A stretch of DNA of 64,000 bases from Allium sativum (taxonomy: Eukaryota > Streptophyta > Magnoliopsida > Asparagales > Amaryllidaceae), in the NCBI GenBank assembly GCA_030737875.1, contig CM060912.1:127172493-127236492 (forward strand). The letters run 5' to 3'. The position numbers were made by a program, and so were the translations under genes. The notes beneath the pieces are model-generated. The model had not been told where the DNA came from and did no database searches. It saw only the letters and a list, made by a program, of their open reading frames with translations. This document shows positions 46,915 to 58,516 of the stretch, in pieces. Position 1 is the stretch's first letter. Every line of letters begins with the position of its first letter.

Positions 46915-47790
46915 ATGAGAAAGATGGCTAGAAGACCTCCCCGTTTGACGATGGAGCAGTGGTTGGAGTTGATGCGAAACATGCCACAAGCCGCACCAGC
47001 TCCTAATGCTTCTCCTAGAGTTGATTTTGCTCGTATGTGTAAGGACTTTGATAGCCTTGAAGGGAAGCCTTTCCTTGGAAATGAAGGTGTTGTTGAAGTA
47101 CAGGCTTGGCTTAAGACCTGTTAGTTTGTTTTTGGACATATGGATGTGACTGACCGTCAAAAGGTCAAGATTGCGTCTAGCTTCCTCCAAGGCAATGCCT
47201 CTGATTGGTTCGATATTGGTAATGCTAAGAGTGGAGAGGAGGAGCTTACATGGGAAAGATTTAGGGAACATTTTGATTTGATGTTCGTTCTAGAGGTAGA
47301 GAAGGCCATCCTTACTCGTAGATTTATTGAGTTTAAGCAGAGGGATATGTCAGTTCAGGAGTACGTCAAGACCTTCAATTCCCTCTCTAAGTATGGTGCA
47401 GACTTAATCAACACCCAGTTCAAAAAGAATCAGAAATTTGTGGATGGTCTGCGTAGGAAGCTGAGGGAACATATCTTGACTCAGCTTCGCTCCACTTTTG
47501 ATGAGATTATTGATTTGGATTTGAGGTATGAAGATTTGTATCGTGAGAGAGATGATGATGCACCTAGGAGGAAAGCTCCATTTTTTCCTAAGAAGAAGCA
47601 GAATTCTCAAAAGAAGCAAAAGAAAGGACAAGCTTCAGGCTAACCAAAGAAAGATAAAGGTGGAGTGGAATGCTATAAGTGTGGAGAAAAGGGCATTTTG
47701 CTAATGTTTGTCCTCAAAGAGAGTGCTATGAGTGTCACCGGATTGGTCATCTAAGGAACAATTCTCCGCAACTCACGAAGAAGAAGCAAG
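46915..47790 (+). pseudogene. gag: T7 gag, broken
   Basis: Starts at ATG 46915 (MRKMARRPP). The capsid-like core resembles T1 gag (MCKDFDSLEGKPF versus ICKDFRAMGGKPF; then KIASSFLQGNASDWF). TAG at 47122-47124 and TAA at 47641-47643 interrupt an otherwise continuous frame. The Lys-rich linker leads to zinc knuckles: CYKCGEKG, then a one-base shift into HFANVC, then CYECHRIGHLRNN, in which the last Cys is missing. The protein would package the RNA; this copy is dead. Confidence 0.82.
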
Positions 47791-47879
47791 CAGCTAGGCT
47801 TCATGTGATGGAGGGAGATCCAAGTCCGAGCCAGTGGAAGGGAAAGCAAGTAATAGGCAATATCATTTAGAGATACTTT

Positions 47880-48509
47880 TATTTATATACTTTTTGACAC
47901 TGGTGCTGCACACTCTTTTATAGCTAAAGATTTAGTTGATAGATATGCTGTGAAAGTAGTTTATCTTGTCACATTTCTAAGGGTTGCGAATCCCATTGGT
48001 GGGGCTACAATGCTTGGAATGTAGTGCAAGAACCTTAAGCTATTCTTAGGTGAACTCTCTTTCTTATGTGACTTGTATGTGTTTGAGTATCTTGGCTTTG
48101 ATATTATCTTGGGGATGGATTGGTTGGAACGATAGGAGGCTCATCTTTCTTGCTTAGACAGAGTTGTTACTTTGAAACATCCATCTTTTTAATGGCTCGT
48201 TAATGTAACGCATGATATGCAAGGCCCTAATGTTCATTGTTCTCTTTATTCCACTGAGTCACAAGACGATGATGAGTTAGCCAGAGTTCCTGTTGTAAGG
48301 GATTTTGGTGATGTGTTTGAGCTTGTTACCGGCTTACCGCCTAAAAGGGCTGTGGAGTTTCACATAGTTCTTATCCCTGGAGCCCAACCAATTAGTAGAC
48401 CACCAAATTATATGCCTCAAGTCAAGATGGAGGAGCTTTAGAAGCAGTTGACTGAATTGGAAGGGAAGCATTTCATCCGATCAAGTAGCTCTCCTTGGGG
48501 AGCTACCGC
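47880..48509 (+). pseudogene. pol: T7 protease and start of RT, cut by T8
   Basis: Protease with intact DTGA at 47896-47907 (LFDTGAAHSFI) and IILGMDWLER near 48108. TAG at 48022-48024 and later stops break the frame. It goes on to the linker before RT (FGDVFELVTGLPPKRAVEFHI) and the first RT motif (FIRSSSSPWGA), where it stops at 48509. The next RT residues appear at 61448 after 12.9 kb of inserted DNA. Confidence 0.82.
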
Positions 48510-49361
48510 TATGACGACCGCCCCCACACCATCAGACATTTCCCTGAAAATGCATTGTGTCAATGTCTGACAAGCACAGGACGATCGCCAAAAGAGGGTT
48601 GAGACGATGAATCATCAAGAACCTATAGTATATCTCACAGCGCATGGAATAAAATATAATAATAACATACTTGATATAAAACAGGCGAGATAGTGCATAA
48701 GCTGAACACTAAACCATATCCATCAGAATAGCGAAATCCCAAAATACAACTTATGATCCAAACCATTATTACAACTTCAAAATACTGTCTCTGAAAAGTA
48801 AATAAAAGAGGTACACTACTAATGCCCAAGCAGTGACCAACAACAACATAGGGTGAATACATGTATAGTACGTGGAAGCCTCATGCTCATCTCTGGACAA
48901 CTATTTGTGCATAACTACCTAACTTGTCTCTAGTCTGTCATTTAGGAGCACCCAAAGTAATAAGAAGAGATATAAAACTCTGGGTCCGACGAAAGTCTGG
49001 TATGAGCGATAGCAAATCTGTACCACTAAATAGAGCAATAACAAGTATAAGAAATCATACCTGACCCGAACCTGCAACCAAAGAGTTAGCACAACAAGAT
49101 GTACAATACTCTAAGGTAACACTAACATATAGTGTAAAAATGGGAGTGTGCATGTCATGGTGATAGCAAACATCAAACATAGCAATCATCCTCACATCTC
49201 TCACTTAGTGCGTAAAGCATACGGTATCCACTGCTTTGATCACCAGATCCATTTGGGGCCATGACGGAGTCCAACTCCGTACAACTATCGCTACGATCAC
49301 TTTACCCTTTGGGGCCCTGACGGAGTCCAACTCCATACAACCTCTGACCCTACTGCACTAG
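48510..49361 (-). repeat. T8 left part
   Basis: No coding. Contains a pair of segments with ACGGAGTCCAACTCCGT (49264-49280; second, altered copy 49320-49336), a palindrome with seven-base arms. Confidence 0.75.
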
Positions 49362-50936
49362 GGTGACACCCCACGTCCATTAATATCACTCATTTAGAGA
49401 ATGCATTAAGTTTTGTGAAGCGTTATAGGTAAACATAAATAGAAACATTACAAGACAAATATAATTTAGCAGCAGAATTTAAAACTTTATTAATCATAAA
49501 GCATAACATCGTTGTTCAAAACATAAGTCTGAAAATACATAATACCAATACATCATCTTAAAATTTCTGTCTTTTACTAAAAACATCAGAGTACAATAAT
49601 AAAAGAAGCATAATCCCCAAATAAAAACATAGCCATAGTAGAAGAGATAAGAACTTGAGAAATACATTTGAGCAGCTCCAAGAAGAATGAAAGCAGAGTC
49701 CTGTTCAAGCTTGACTATTCCCACCCTAAGAACATGGGAGGGGGAACAGAAGAGAAAGAAGAGGAAACAAAATGGGTCAGACATAAATTATGGCAAGTCC
49801 AGTTACTTTTAGCATATTAATAATTAAAAGTATCATGATAGGCATATAAAGTGAATAAGAGAGATAATAGCATATAAGGAAAGTATGACAAGATAAACAG
49901 GACAACTGGATAAAATAAATAGTGCTTCTCTTACACTTTCTCTTTCAGTGCACCAATAATTTCTTATTAACAAGATGATCCCCACAAGTATAAGATGGTA
50001 GGTGTACTTCCAGTGAGAGGTTTTCACCCTAACAATCAATAGACAGCCTAATATACCGGAGTTACCCCTAAGGGTATTACCGGACTCCCCAACATAACGT
50101 AGTCTAGGTGTACCCTGATTACTAACCCAATCGATCGGGTCCCTACTCTGTAAATACCCTGTGCTGGCCCCACGGTAGGATGAATCATTTCCTAAAGTGG
50201 CAACCCTTTGTTTTCAGGATGTGCACAACTATATCTATAGGTCTCATGGCATCTAAACCTCCTCTGTCGGACCAATGCACGCACATGAACCCGTCGGAAT
50301 GCGCCACCCACACCATCCCCCGCATTTGGATCTCTTACAATCAACCCAGTAAGCGTGCCTCGACTCCAACCTAGTGTGGAGTACTCGTTTGATACCCATA
50401 TATTGGTTACTAACTGAATCGGGTCCCACACACAAGATGATACAAGCTTCCCCTACACTTGCATCCCCACTAGGTTTTCCAAAGGTTATGCCATACCAGA
50501 GTGAAAGATTGCATAACCTCACATGTTAGGTTTGTGGGCCTATATATATATTACCAACCAACCCAAGATATACTTAACCCACCCACTGTTTCAAACAAGT
50601 TTACTTAACCCCTACTCAAGTTATATGTTCATACAATCCCCAAGGATTCAACTAGGTTAAGAATTTCCAATTCATTACCATATTCATTTATGGTTATAAT
50701 GTGCTAGAACTCCCACATTAAGCCTACCACTGCTGGATATGTCGGTCGGTTCCGGGGAAACTTCTTCCACAAGTCGGGCTTAACCTCGTGTCCTAGCACG
50801 TCTCGTGTTTATACACTTAGATCCCTCACATTAGATTCACCACTTGTGGTTGCTGGATATGCCGATCGATTCCGGGCAGACTTCCACTACAAGCGTAATC
50901 TAACCTAGTGTCTAAGCGCAGTTACAGTTTATAATA

Positions 50937-51418
50937 ATTGTAATTCTCAAAACGTTTTCGGAAAATAATCTGCAGGAGCCAGTGCAGAATTTAGAGAGTG
51001 AAAGCGAAGCTTGAAGACGAGGAAACCTCAGCTTTAGTTTATCTCTTTCCTTACATTCGAAGTCTTCTCGAGCAATCATCTATTTATTTTCTGATCTGGA
51101 CCTCAGTTAGTCGAATGCAGGTTGTGTGTTTTGATTTCTGTATCCTTTTCGAGATCAGGTACCATCAGGGCTTGAAGATATTAATAATAGGGTAAAATAT
51201 TCCTCCTTTGTCTGTAACAAAAATATCTCCTGGTAGGGACTACAGAACAGAGAATAATTATAGTAGGGTTTGTAGCTTTAAGTTTGGAATGACTCTCCAT
51301 GCGACTAAAGATGATGATCTTGCCTTATTCAATGATATGCAATGCAAACAAAGAGAGAGCTTCCTGCTTCACACATCTAATGATTCCAACGAGTCTCTTA
51401 ATATAATATTGTAATTCT
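50937..51418 (+). mobile_element. Foreign 460-bp insert in T9 LTR, with 11-bp flanking repeats
   Basis: ATTGTAATTCT occurs at 50937-50947 and again at 51408-51418; the DNA between has no counterpart in T4, whose LTR runs straight through this point (around 23015-23030). The insert has no clear terminal inverted repeats or poly(A). Its sequence is less AT-biased and looks like a transcript leader plus the start of a coding region. Confidence 0.6.
51289..51407 (+). pseudogene. Captured host-gene start (fragment)
   Basis: ATG 51289 opens a frame MTLHATKDDDLALFNDMQ followed by a Lys/Glu stretch and FLLHTSNDSNESL. The 'DD-E/D-LALF-x-DM-...-LL-x-SSD' order resembles, from memory, the N-terminus of a family of plant Ser/Pro-rich proteins of the At2g40070 kind. 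The 300 bases before it (50990-51288) are not coding beyond a 65-codon frame at 50998 and could be a 5' leader. The frame ends a few codons past the insert. Only the first roughly 35 residues are present, so no function remains. The family match is tentative. Confidence 0.35.
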
Positions 51419-52636
51419 AGGCGTGTCGGTATAGGTTTTCGATCTCCTTTCCCAAGTCATTTTCAAAATTAACCATATGCCCCAAATTAAGGTCTTTAAT
51501 CATACTTCAATTTACGCCCCAAATTCATATTCATATATTATATTCAAGTTATGCCCAAATTTCCCAATACAAGTTATGCCCCAATTTAACGTTTTCACCT
51601 CGTTCCCAATTTAACACGTTCGCATATTTCAGTGGCATGCCTAGGCTCGAAGGTAGCCTGGCTATAAAAATAAAAGGGAAAAGATGAAGGGAAGAGGACA
51701 GAAATGATCATACTAACAAGATTGACATATAATAGCATAAATAGGCATAAGCATATTGTGGCATAATGACAAGATATGCATATAGAAACAGATGTGATGA
51801 ACATGTGATAATAGAACCGATTCTAACATAATAGGGATATCAAAAACAGGCATGATGAGATGTAGGTAATAAATTAGATCAACTAACAATGGCAGATCTG
51901 ACATGATAAATAGGTATAGGCTTAGATCTAGTTCATAATCATGCCAGAATAACTCAAATACATATGTTATAGAAGATTTGTTATGATTCAAATTGTCACA
52001 GGCATAGATCCAAGTTATAGTCATGTCAAGATTTACTTTACAAATATTTAAATCTAATATTAACATAGACTCACTATGGCTGGATCTAGAAAAATAGAAG
52101 AAAGAATTGCTAATGTTGAATCACAGATCTCTAAACTCTAGTTGATTGCTGAAGAAGAAAAGACTTGATTTAATCTGGGCCGACATAGCATCTAGTTCTC
52201 CATTATTTTTGGTGTATAAAAACAAGAGAAATGAGGCCATATATATAGCCATCAGGAGAAACCCTAATCTGCCCAGATCTGCCATTGGGGGGTCGATCCA
52301 TGGGTCGACACCCCCCTTATGGTGTCAATCCAGGGGTCGACACTCCCTTGATGGGGTCGACACCCTGTGGAAATTTTCCCACTCCCCTATTTTATGTGGT
52401 TTTGAACTATTTTGAATTTTCTGGATATATTTTAGTCATATATATTCTTCTTATGCATATACAAACTTCAAACTTTAATAACTTCGGTGTCCGTTTTACG
52501 CAAACCTGGTGTATATTTCTACCAGAATTCCGAGACGAACGCAATGGCGCAATTCATTTCCCTTAATTATGAATATTAAATTAATTATTCTTTAATTTAC
52601 CATCTTTTAGCGTTGTTAAAATTATGGGGTGTTACA

Positions 52637-53181
52637 TTCAAAGGATTTTAACTCTGAAATCTTTAAGTTAAGAAAAATGTATATCCAACTATCCACATTC
52701 ATCTACTCATCCACCAATCATAGGCATCCATTTTCCTTAAAAAAATTAATGCTTATATGAACATATGCAAAGGTGTGTATATATGTCCCAATACTAATGC
52801 GAAAGATCAGGCGGTCTACTGACTCAGTCGACCTCCTTAATGCAATGTATGTTAGTGCCATGAATCCAACATGTATGCAAATGACCCTATTATAATAGGT
52901 AAGTTCTATATGTGTGCACAGTCATCCGTGCAAATGCAATATCCATATAATGATACATCCATTTTCATCTAATAAAAGAAGAAAAATGCACACACATCCA
53001 TATGTAGTATGAGAGTGATTGAGCCGATCTAGTGCCTAATGTGTATGTATATGTATCCATGAGCAACCACTAGCAAACACTTGCATCCACTTGCATCCAT
53101 AAAACATAACATGTCACAAACACATGTTTACATCCATGGGTTTCCTACCTAAAGGTCAAAGATTCGATCAATGGGATATAG
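52637..53181 (-). other. T9 3' untranslated region
   Basis: Matches T4 21131-21646 and T1 4569-5085. Contains GGTCTACTGACTCAGTCGAC at 52813-52832, most of a 21-base near-palindrome. The PPT is not well kept. Confidence 0.7.
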
Positions 53182-53541
53182 TTAAATGATAGAAACAAGC
53201 ATAAACAAAAGCTTTGGAAAGGAAGTTACGAACATACCCTCTAATAAAAACGGGTACGAAGCACGAATCTTGTCTTCCATCTCACAAGTTGCATCCTCTG
53301 GGTTATCTCCCCACTGAACTTTCATCAACTTGACTTCTCGATTGCCTAGCTTCTTAACTTCAGATCCAAGAATAAGTGTAGGAACTCGTCTATCTGTCGT
53401 CTCCCGTTCCACCTCTACTTCCTCTAATAAACTCGGATCAACTACTTCTGCGGTATCATGCAAGCACTTCCGTAAATGGGAAACGTAGAAAATATCATGA
53501 ATGCAGGATCGTCTCTCTGGTAGCATTACTCTATAAACCAT
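53182..53541 (-). pseudogene. pol: T9 integrase tail with altered chromodomain motif
   Basis: A 119-codon frame starting inside the integrase tail (HDIFYVSHLRKCLH) and ending in the chromodomain-like part VKVQWGD, then DATCEMED, where T1 has ATWETE: the conserved Trp is Cys. It overlaps the preceding integrase frame in another register (53531-53541), which marks a frameshift. Confidence 0.8.
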
Positions 53542-54600
53542 TTAGCCAATCCTTTCTGTTATGGGAAATGGCCCTACAAACCTTGGCGCCAATTTTCCTT
53601 ATAGATCCAAAGCGAACCACATTCCTCAAAGGTGATACCTTAATGAAAACCATGTCTCCTACCTCAAACTCAATGTCAGTCCTTCTCTTGTCTGCATATG
53701 ACTTCTGTCTATCCTGAGCTGTCTTCATTTGCCATCTAATGAGATCAATATTCTCAAACGTTTCTCTAATCATATCTGGTCCATGTAGTAGTCTTTTTGT
53801 AGATTCCCACCATCAAGCTGGTGATCTACAGGGTTGTCCGTACAATGCTTCGAAGGTTGCCATGCCAATGCTAGCTTGATAACTATTGTTGTAGGCGAAC
53901 TCTACTAAAGGAAGATGCTCTTCCCAAGTCCCTATGAAGTATAGGATACACAGTCTTAAAAGATCCTCAAGAACTCTATTCACGATTTCTGTCTGTCCAT
54001 CAGTCTAAGGGTGATAAGAAGTGCTCAAACATAACTGTGTACGTAATGCTTCTTGCAAGCTGCTCTAAATTTCACTGGTGAAAATGGGGTCACAATCACT
54101 TAGGATACTGGAAGGTACTCCATGAAGACAGACTATCTCACGAATGTAAACTGCTGCCAACCATGTTGTCGCCCTCTTACTCTTAACTGGAATAAAATGA
54201 GCGCTCTAAGTAAGTCTGTCTACTACATCCCAAATGTTGGTGTTGCCCTTCCTTGATCTAGGCAAACCATCGATGAAATCCATAGAGATGCTCTCCTATT
54301 TGCACTGTGGAACTCCCAAAGGATGAAGTAAACTACCGGGCTTCTTTTGCTCAGACTTAACTTGTTGACAAAACAAACAGTGAGAAATAAATTCCACCAC
54401 ATCTTTCTTAATCCCAGCCCAAAAGAAAACCCTCTTCATGTCTCTATACATTTATCACCACATGGATGAATAGTCATCTTATAATGATGGGCTTCTTCTA
54501 GGACTGTCTTTAACAAACTCCCATTTGGGGAACAAAAGCCTTCCTTCTCGTCGCAACCACCCTCTATCGTATGTGGAATATCTATTGAGGTGACTAGAAG
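53531..54600 (-). pseudogene. pol: T9 integrase, broken
   Basis: Only 53531-53773 is a long open frame (MIRETFENIDLIRWQMKTAQDRQKSYADKRR). Up to about 54600 the - strand still encodes integrase in pieces: SVLRLP-type core segments, QTEIVNR near 53980 (Arg is Ile), and the CLFCQQ zinc part near 54370. Stops and shifts are frequent. The same order as in T1 supports the call. Confidence 0.75.
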
Positions 54601-54652
54601 TCTCCCCTTTACTGAGCCTATCCAAGATGTCTGAAATTTGTGGATCCTTTTG

Positions 54653-55347
54653 CTACGAAGCTCCTATCTGATCCATAAGAGTACGTTGTATCTCTAGGGA
54701 TGCAAATAAACCAGGCAAAAACTCGGTGGAGGGTCTAAAGTCAAAAGTCGATATGAACTCTAAGTTTTTCCTCTCCACAAACAGAGGACCTAAGGCACTC
54801 CTCTGCCTACTCAGTGCGTCTGGCACCACATTACCCTTGCCAGGGGTATAAGCAATCTCAAAGTCATAAGACGCTAGGAACTTCATCCACCTTTGTTTCC
54901 TTAAATTAAGATCCTTCTGCGAGAACAAGTACTTGAGAGATTATGACCAGTGTACAATTCGAACTTTTCTACAAGCAAATAATGGCGCCACGTCTTGAGC
55001 GTGAATACTATGGCAGCTAGCTCTAAATCTTGGGTAGGGTAGATCTTCTCATGAACTCTTAGCTATCTACCTCCATAATATACTACCTTTCCCTCTTACA
55101 TCAAAACTGCACCAAGCCCTATACCCCATGCATCAGTGTATACTGTAAACACTTTGTTTCCATCGGGCAAGGTCAAGACTGGGGCTGTTTTCAGAGCCCT
55201 CCTCAATCGCTGGTAAGCAACATCACAATCTATATCCAATGATAACGTCAAATTCTTCTTTGTCAGCCTAGTGAATGGGGATGATATCTTCACAAAGTCC
55301 TTAATGAACTTCCAATAATAGCATGCCAATCCAAGAAAGCTTCTCAC
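54653..55347 (-). pseudogene. pol: T9 RNase H, broken
   Basis: Two open pieces: 55347-55096 (MRSFLGLACYYWKFI to YTDAWGIGLGAVLM) and 54928-54653 ([14 protein letters not shown] to DALSR). The acidic residues TDA and DAL are visible. The middle has stops in the DLELA and TDHS region. Confidence 0.8.
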
Positions 55348-55524
55348 TTCCGTTGCATTCTTAGGAATTTGACAATCTTAAACTGCAACTACCTTTGCGA
55401 GATCTGCTGCTATCCCATCTTTAGAGACCACATGCCCTAGTAATCTCACCTCTTTTCTCCAAATATGACATTTGGATAACTTTTCCTTATGTTGATGCGC
55501 ACGCAGAGTTTTCAAAACTTCTCT

Positions 55525-56110
55525 CTAATGTTGGGCATGCTCTTCCTCACTCTTCGAGAAAATTAAGATGTCATCAACAAAGACCACGACAAATTTATTT
55601 AGAAACTCCCGAATCGCCCTACTCATCAGATCAACAAAATAGGTGGTTGCATTGGTCAACCCAAAAGGCATAACGAGCCATTCAAAGAAACCACCTAGTG
55701 TCCTAAAAGCGGTCTTGTCTATACTGTCCTCGGCCACCCTCAACTGATGAAAAGCCGTGGCCAATTCTAACTTAGAGAAAACAAATGCACCAACAAGCTA
55801 GTCAAACATATCATCTATCCTTGGGAGTGGGCGCCTGTTCTTCTTTGTGAGTTTATTCAACTCCAGATAGTTCATACATAAGCGAAGCGAACCATCCGCC
55901 TTAGTTGCGAATACCACCGGAGCACCCCATTCAGATATGCTTCACCTAATAAACCCTTTCTCAAGTAGCTCCCCTACTTGCTTGCTAAGTTCCCTCCCTT
56001 TCTCTTGGAGCCATATGGCGCATAGGTAATGCAACTGGCTTTTCCTTTTCTACCAAGTATATACGAAAGTGGATATCGCGCCTCGGAGGTAATCACCAAA
56101 CCTCATCAAA
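55525..56110 (-). pseudogene. pol: T9 reverse transcriptase, broken
   Basis: The clear frame 55764-55525 carries [23 protein letters not shown] and the catalytic FVDDIL. Upstream (55780-56110) the N-terminal RT motifs can be read in pieces. The catalytic aspartates are kept, but the frame is broken on both sides. Confidence 0.82.
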
Positions 56111-56114
56111 AACA

Positions 56115-56540
56115 TTAGAATACATGGAGTACTGGTACATATTGCAAATCATTGATAGATGCATCAAGTGACACTAAGAAACTAAGCATGACATACTCCT
56201 TTGGGTCACAAGAAATCTCGAGGGTCCTCCCATAAAAAGTCAAAAGTCTAAAGACCCTCTTCTCACAATCCATAATGACACCATACGTAGCTAGCCAATC
56301 CATCCCTAGAATCAAACCATAGCCCATAAAACCAAGCACATATGCGTCGCACTCAACCTCGACTCCTAACATAGATATTCTCAAACCTCGACAAATCATG
56401 GACAAATGAGCCGAAACAACAATGGGGTTTGGGGCAATAATAAGATCCAGTACCATACTAGTATTAAGGTGAATAGACTCAACCACAGAATCCGATATAA
56501 ATTAATGCAAAGCGCCAGAATGAAAAAGAGTTCTAATAGG
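56115..56540 (-). pseudogene. pol: T9 protease, broken
   Basis: Frame 56486-56115 has YGLILGMDWLATYG, like the T1 protease. The active-site part just upstream (about 56510-56540) reads HSGAL, so the catalytic Asp is His. Confidence 0.75.
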
Positions 56541-56579
56541 ATGGTTAGAAAGAGAACTCAAACCTTCCACAGAAACTTT

Positions 56580-57150
56580 CCTACCTCTATCTGGAGCACT
56601 GGTCACGAGAGCATGCACCTACCCTCCAGAAGCTCTTGCCCTTTGACCTTGTCCTTGCTACTTCGGGAACTCCTTAGAAAAGTGTTTGATCTCTCCACAA
56701 TGGAAACAAACGTTCTTCCTTCTTCTGCATTACTTGACCAAATGACCCAAGTGCTCATGACATTTCTTCTCGCCTTTATTTGAACTTTATCTGTGTTCCC
56801 TTCCTAGGCCATCATTTTCCTCATCCTTGGGCTGTGCTCCTTAGACTTAACTCCCTTATTCTCCTTTTTTCCATCCATGTGTAACAAGCAAACAAGTCTC
56901 TCGAAAGATGCCTCCATCGCACGAAAATCCTTACGAAGCTCAAGAAAATTTCCTGTAGGTGAAACTACTACGGCTACAAATGGAGGTTAGGAACTTCATT
57001 GTCGTTTGACATGTGCCGTAGTTTTAACATGTCCACAGAACCATGCCGCAATGGGGACACCTATCGAGAAGAATCGGTTCCCCAAACAAAAATGAAATAG
57101 GACTCAAGCGGAGAATCGAGAGATATTACATATGGCCTTGGGGAATATGT
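56580..57150 (-). pseudogene. gag: T9 gag remnant with internal deletion
   Basis: The - strand goes from a KDFRAME-like segment (about 56935) straight to ASFERLV (about 56910), whereas in T1 these are about 440 bases apart (311-755). Both edges in T1 carry ATGG, and one ATGG remains here (56919-56922). Downstream a knuckle-like FHCGEI stretch is visible near 56690 in another frame. Confidence 0.65.
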
Positions 57151-57240
57151 TTTTCAAAACCGACTTTTCTTTTTGAAAATGCTTTCTTTTAAAACCTTTT
57201 TGAAAATAATTTTCAAAAACTTTATCCGATCTGGTTACCT

Positions 57241-57253
57241 GGCTCTGATACCA
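57241..57253 (-). other. T9 primer binding site
   Basis: TGGTATCAGAGCC on the - strand, two bases from the LTR end; initiator Met-tRNA type. Confidence 0.92.
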
Positions 57254-57255
57254 AG

Positions 57256-58480
57256 TGTGACACCCCACGTCCGTTAATGTCACTCTTAAGAGAATGCATT
57301 AAGTTCCGTGAAGTGTTATAAATAAACAGAAACAGAAACATTATAAGACATATATAATTTAATAGTGGAATTTAAATTTTTATTAATCATAAAGCATAAC
57401 ATCGTGGTTCAAAACTTCATAAGTCGGAAAATATATAATCCCAATACATCATCTTAAAATTTATGCCTTGTACTTAAAACATCAGAGTACAATAATAAAA
57501 GAAGCATAATTCCCCAAATAAAAACAAAGCCATAGTAGAAGAGATAAGAACTTGAGCAATACATCTAAGCAGCTCCAAGAAGAATGAAAGCAGAGTTCTT
57601 ATCAAGCTTGAGTATTCCCACCCTGAGAACCTTGGAGGGGGGAAACGAAAGAGAAAGAAAATGAAACAAAATGGGTTAGACATAAAGTCTGGTGAGTCCT
57701 ATTACTTTTAGCATATAAATAACTAGAAGTATTACGATAGGCGTATAAAGTGGATAAGAGAGATATTAACATATAACGCAAGTATGACAAGGTAAACAGG
57801 ACAACTGGATAGAATAAATAGCGCTTCTCTAACACTTTCCTCTTTATCTTTCTCTGCACCAATACTAATGTCTTATTAACAAGATGATCCCCACAAGCAA
57901 AAGATGGTAGAATTAGATGTTCTTTCAGTGAGAGGTTTTCAACCCATACAATCAACAGATAGCCCAACATACCAGAGTTACCCCTGAGGGTACTAACGGG
58001 CTCCCAACATACCGGAGTCTAGATGTACCCTAATTACTACCCTAATTGATTGGCTCCCTACTCCGTAGATACCCTGTGTTGGACTTACAGTAGGATGTAT
58101 CACTTCCTAAAGTGGCAACCCTTCGTTTTCAGGATGTGCACAACCATATGTACATGTGTCACGACGTCTAAACCTCCTTTATCGGACCCATGCATGCACA
58201 TGAAACCGACGAAATGCACCACCCACACCGTCCTCCACATTTGGATCTCTTACAATCAACCTAGTAAGCGTGCCCCGACTCCAAATTAGTTCGGAGTACT
58301 CATTTGATACCTATATATGGGTTACCGACTGAAACGGGTCCCACACACAAGATGATACAAGCTTCCCCCTTCGCTTGCATCCCCACTAGGTTTTCCACAT
58401 GTTATGCCATACTAGAGTAAAAGATTGTGTAACCCCATAGGTTAAGTTTGTGGGCCTATATATATGTGTATATACATACA

Positions 58481-58516
<36 letters not shown>

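Larger units (their letters stand above)
49362..52636 (-). repeat. T9 3' LTR (3275 bp)
   Basis: Plus-strand ends GGTGACACCCC (TG start mutated) and GGGGTGTTACA. Longer than its partner because the partner lacks about 735 bases (50870-51605 here). A TATA-like GGCTATATATATGG on the - strand is at 52237-52250. Hairpins are at 50719-50782 and 50830-50902, and the GC-rich module at 52285-52375. Confidence 0.88.
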
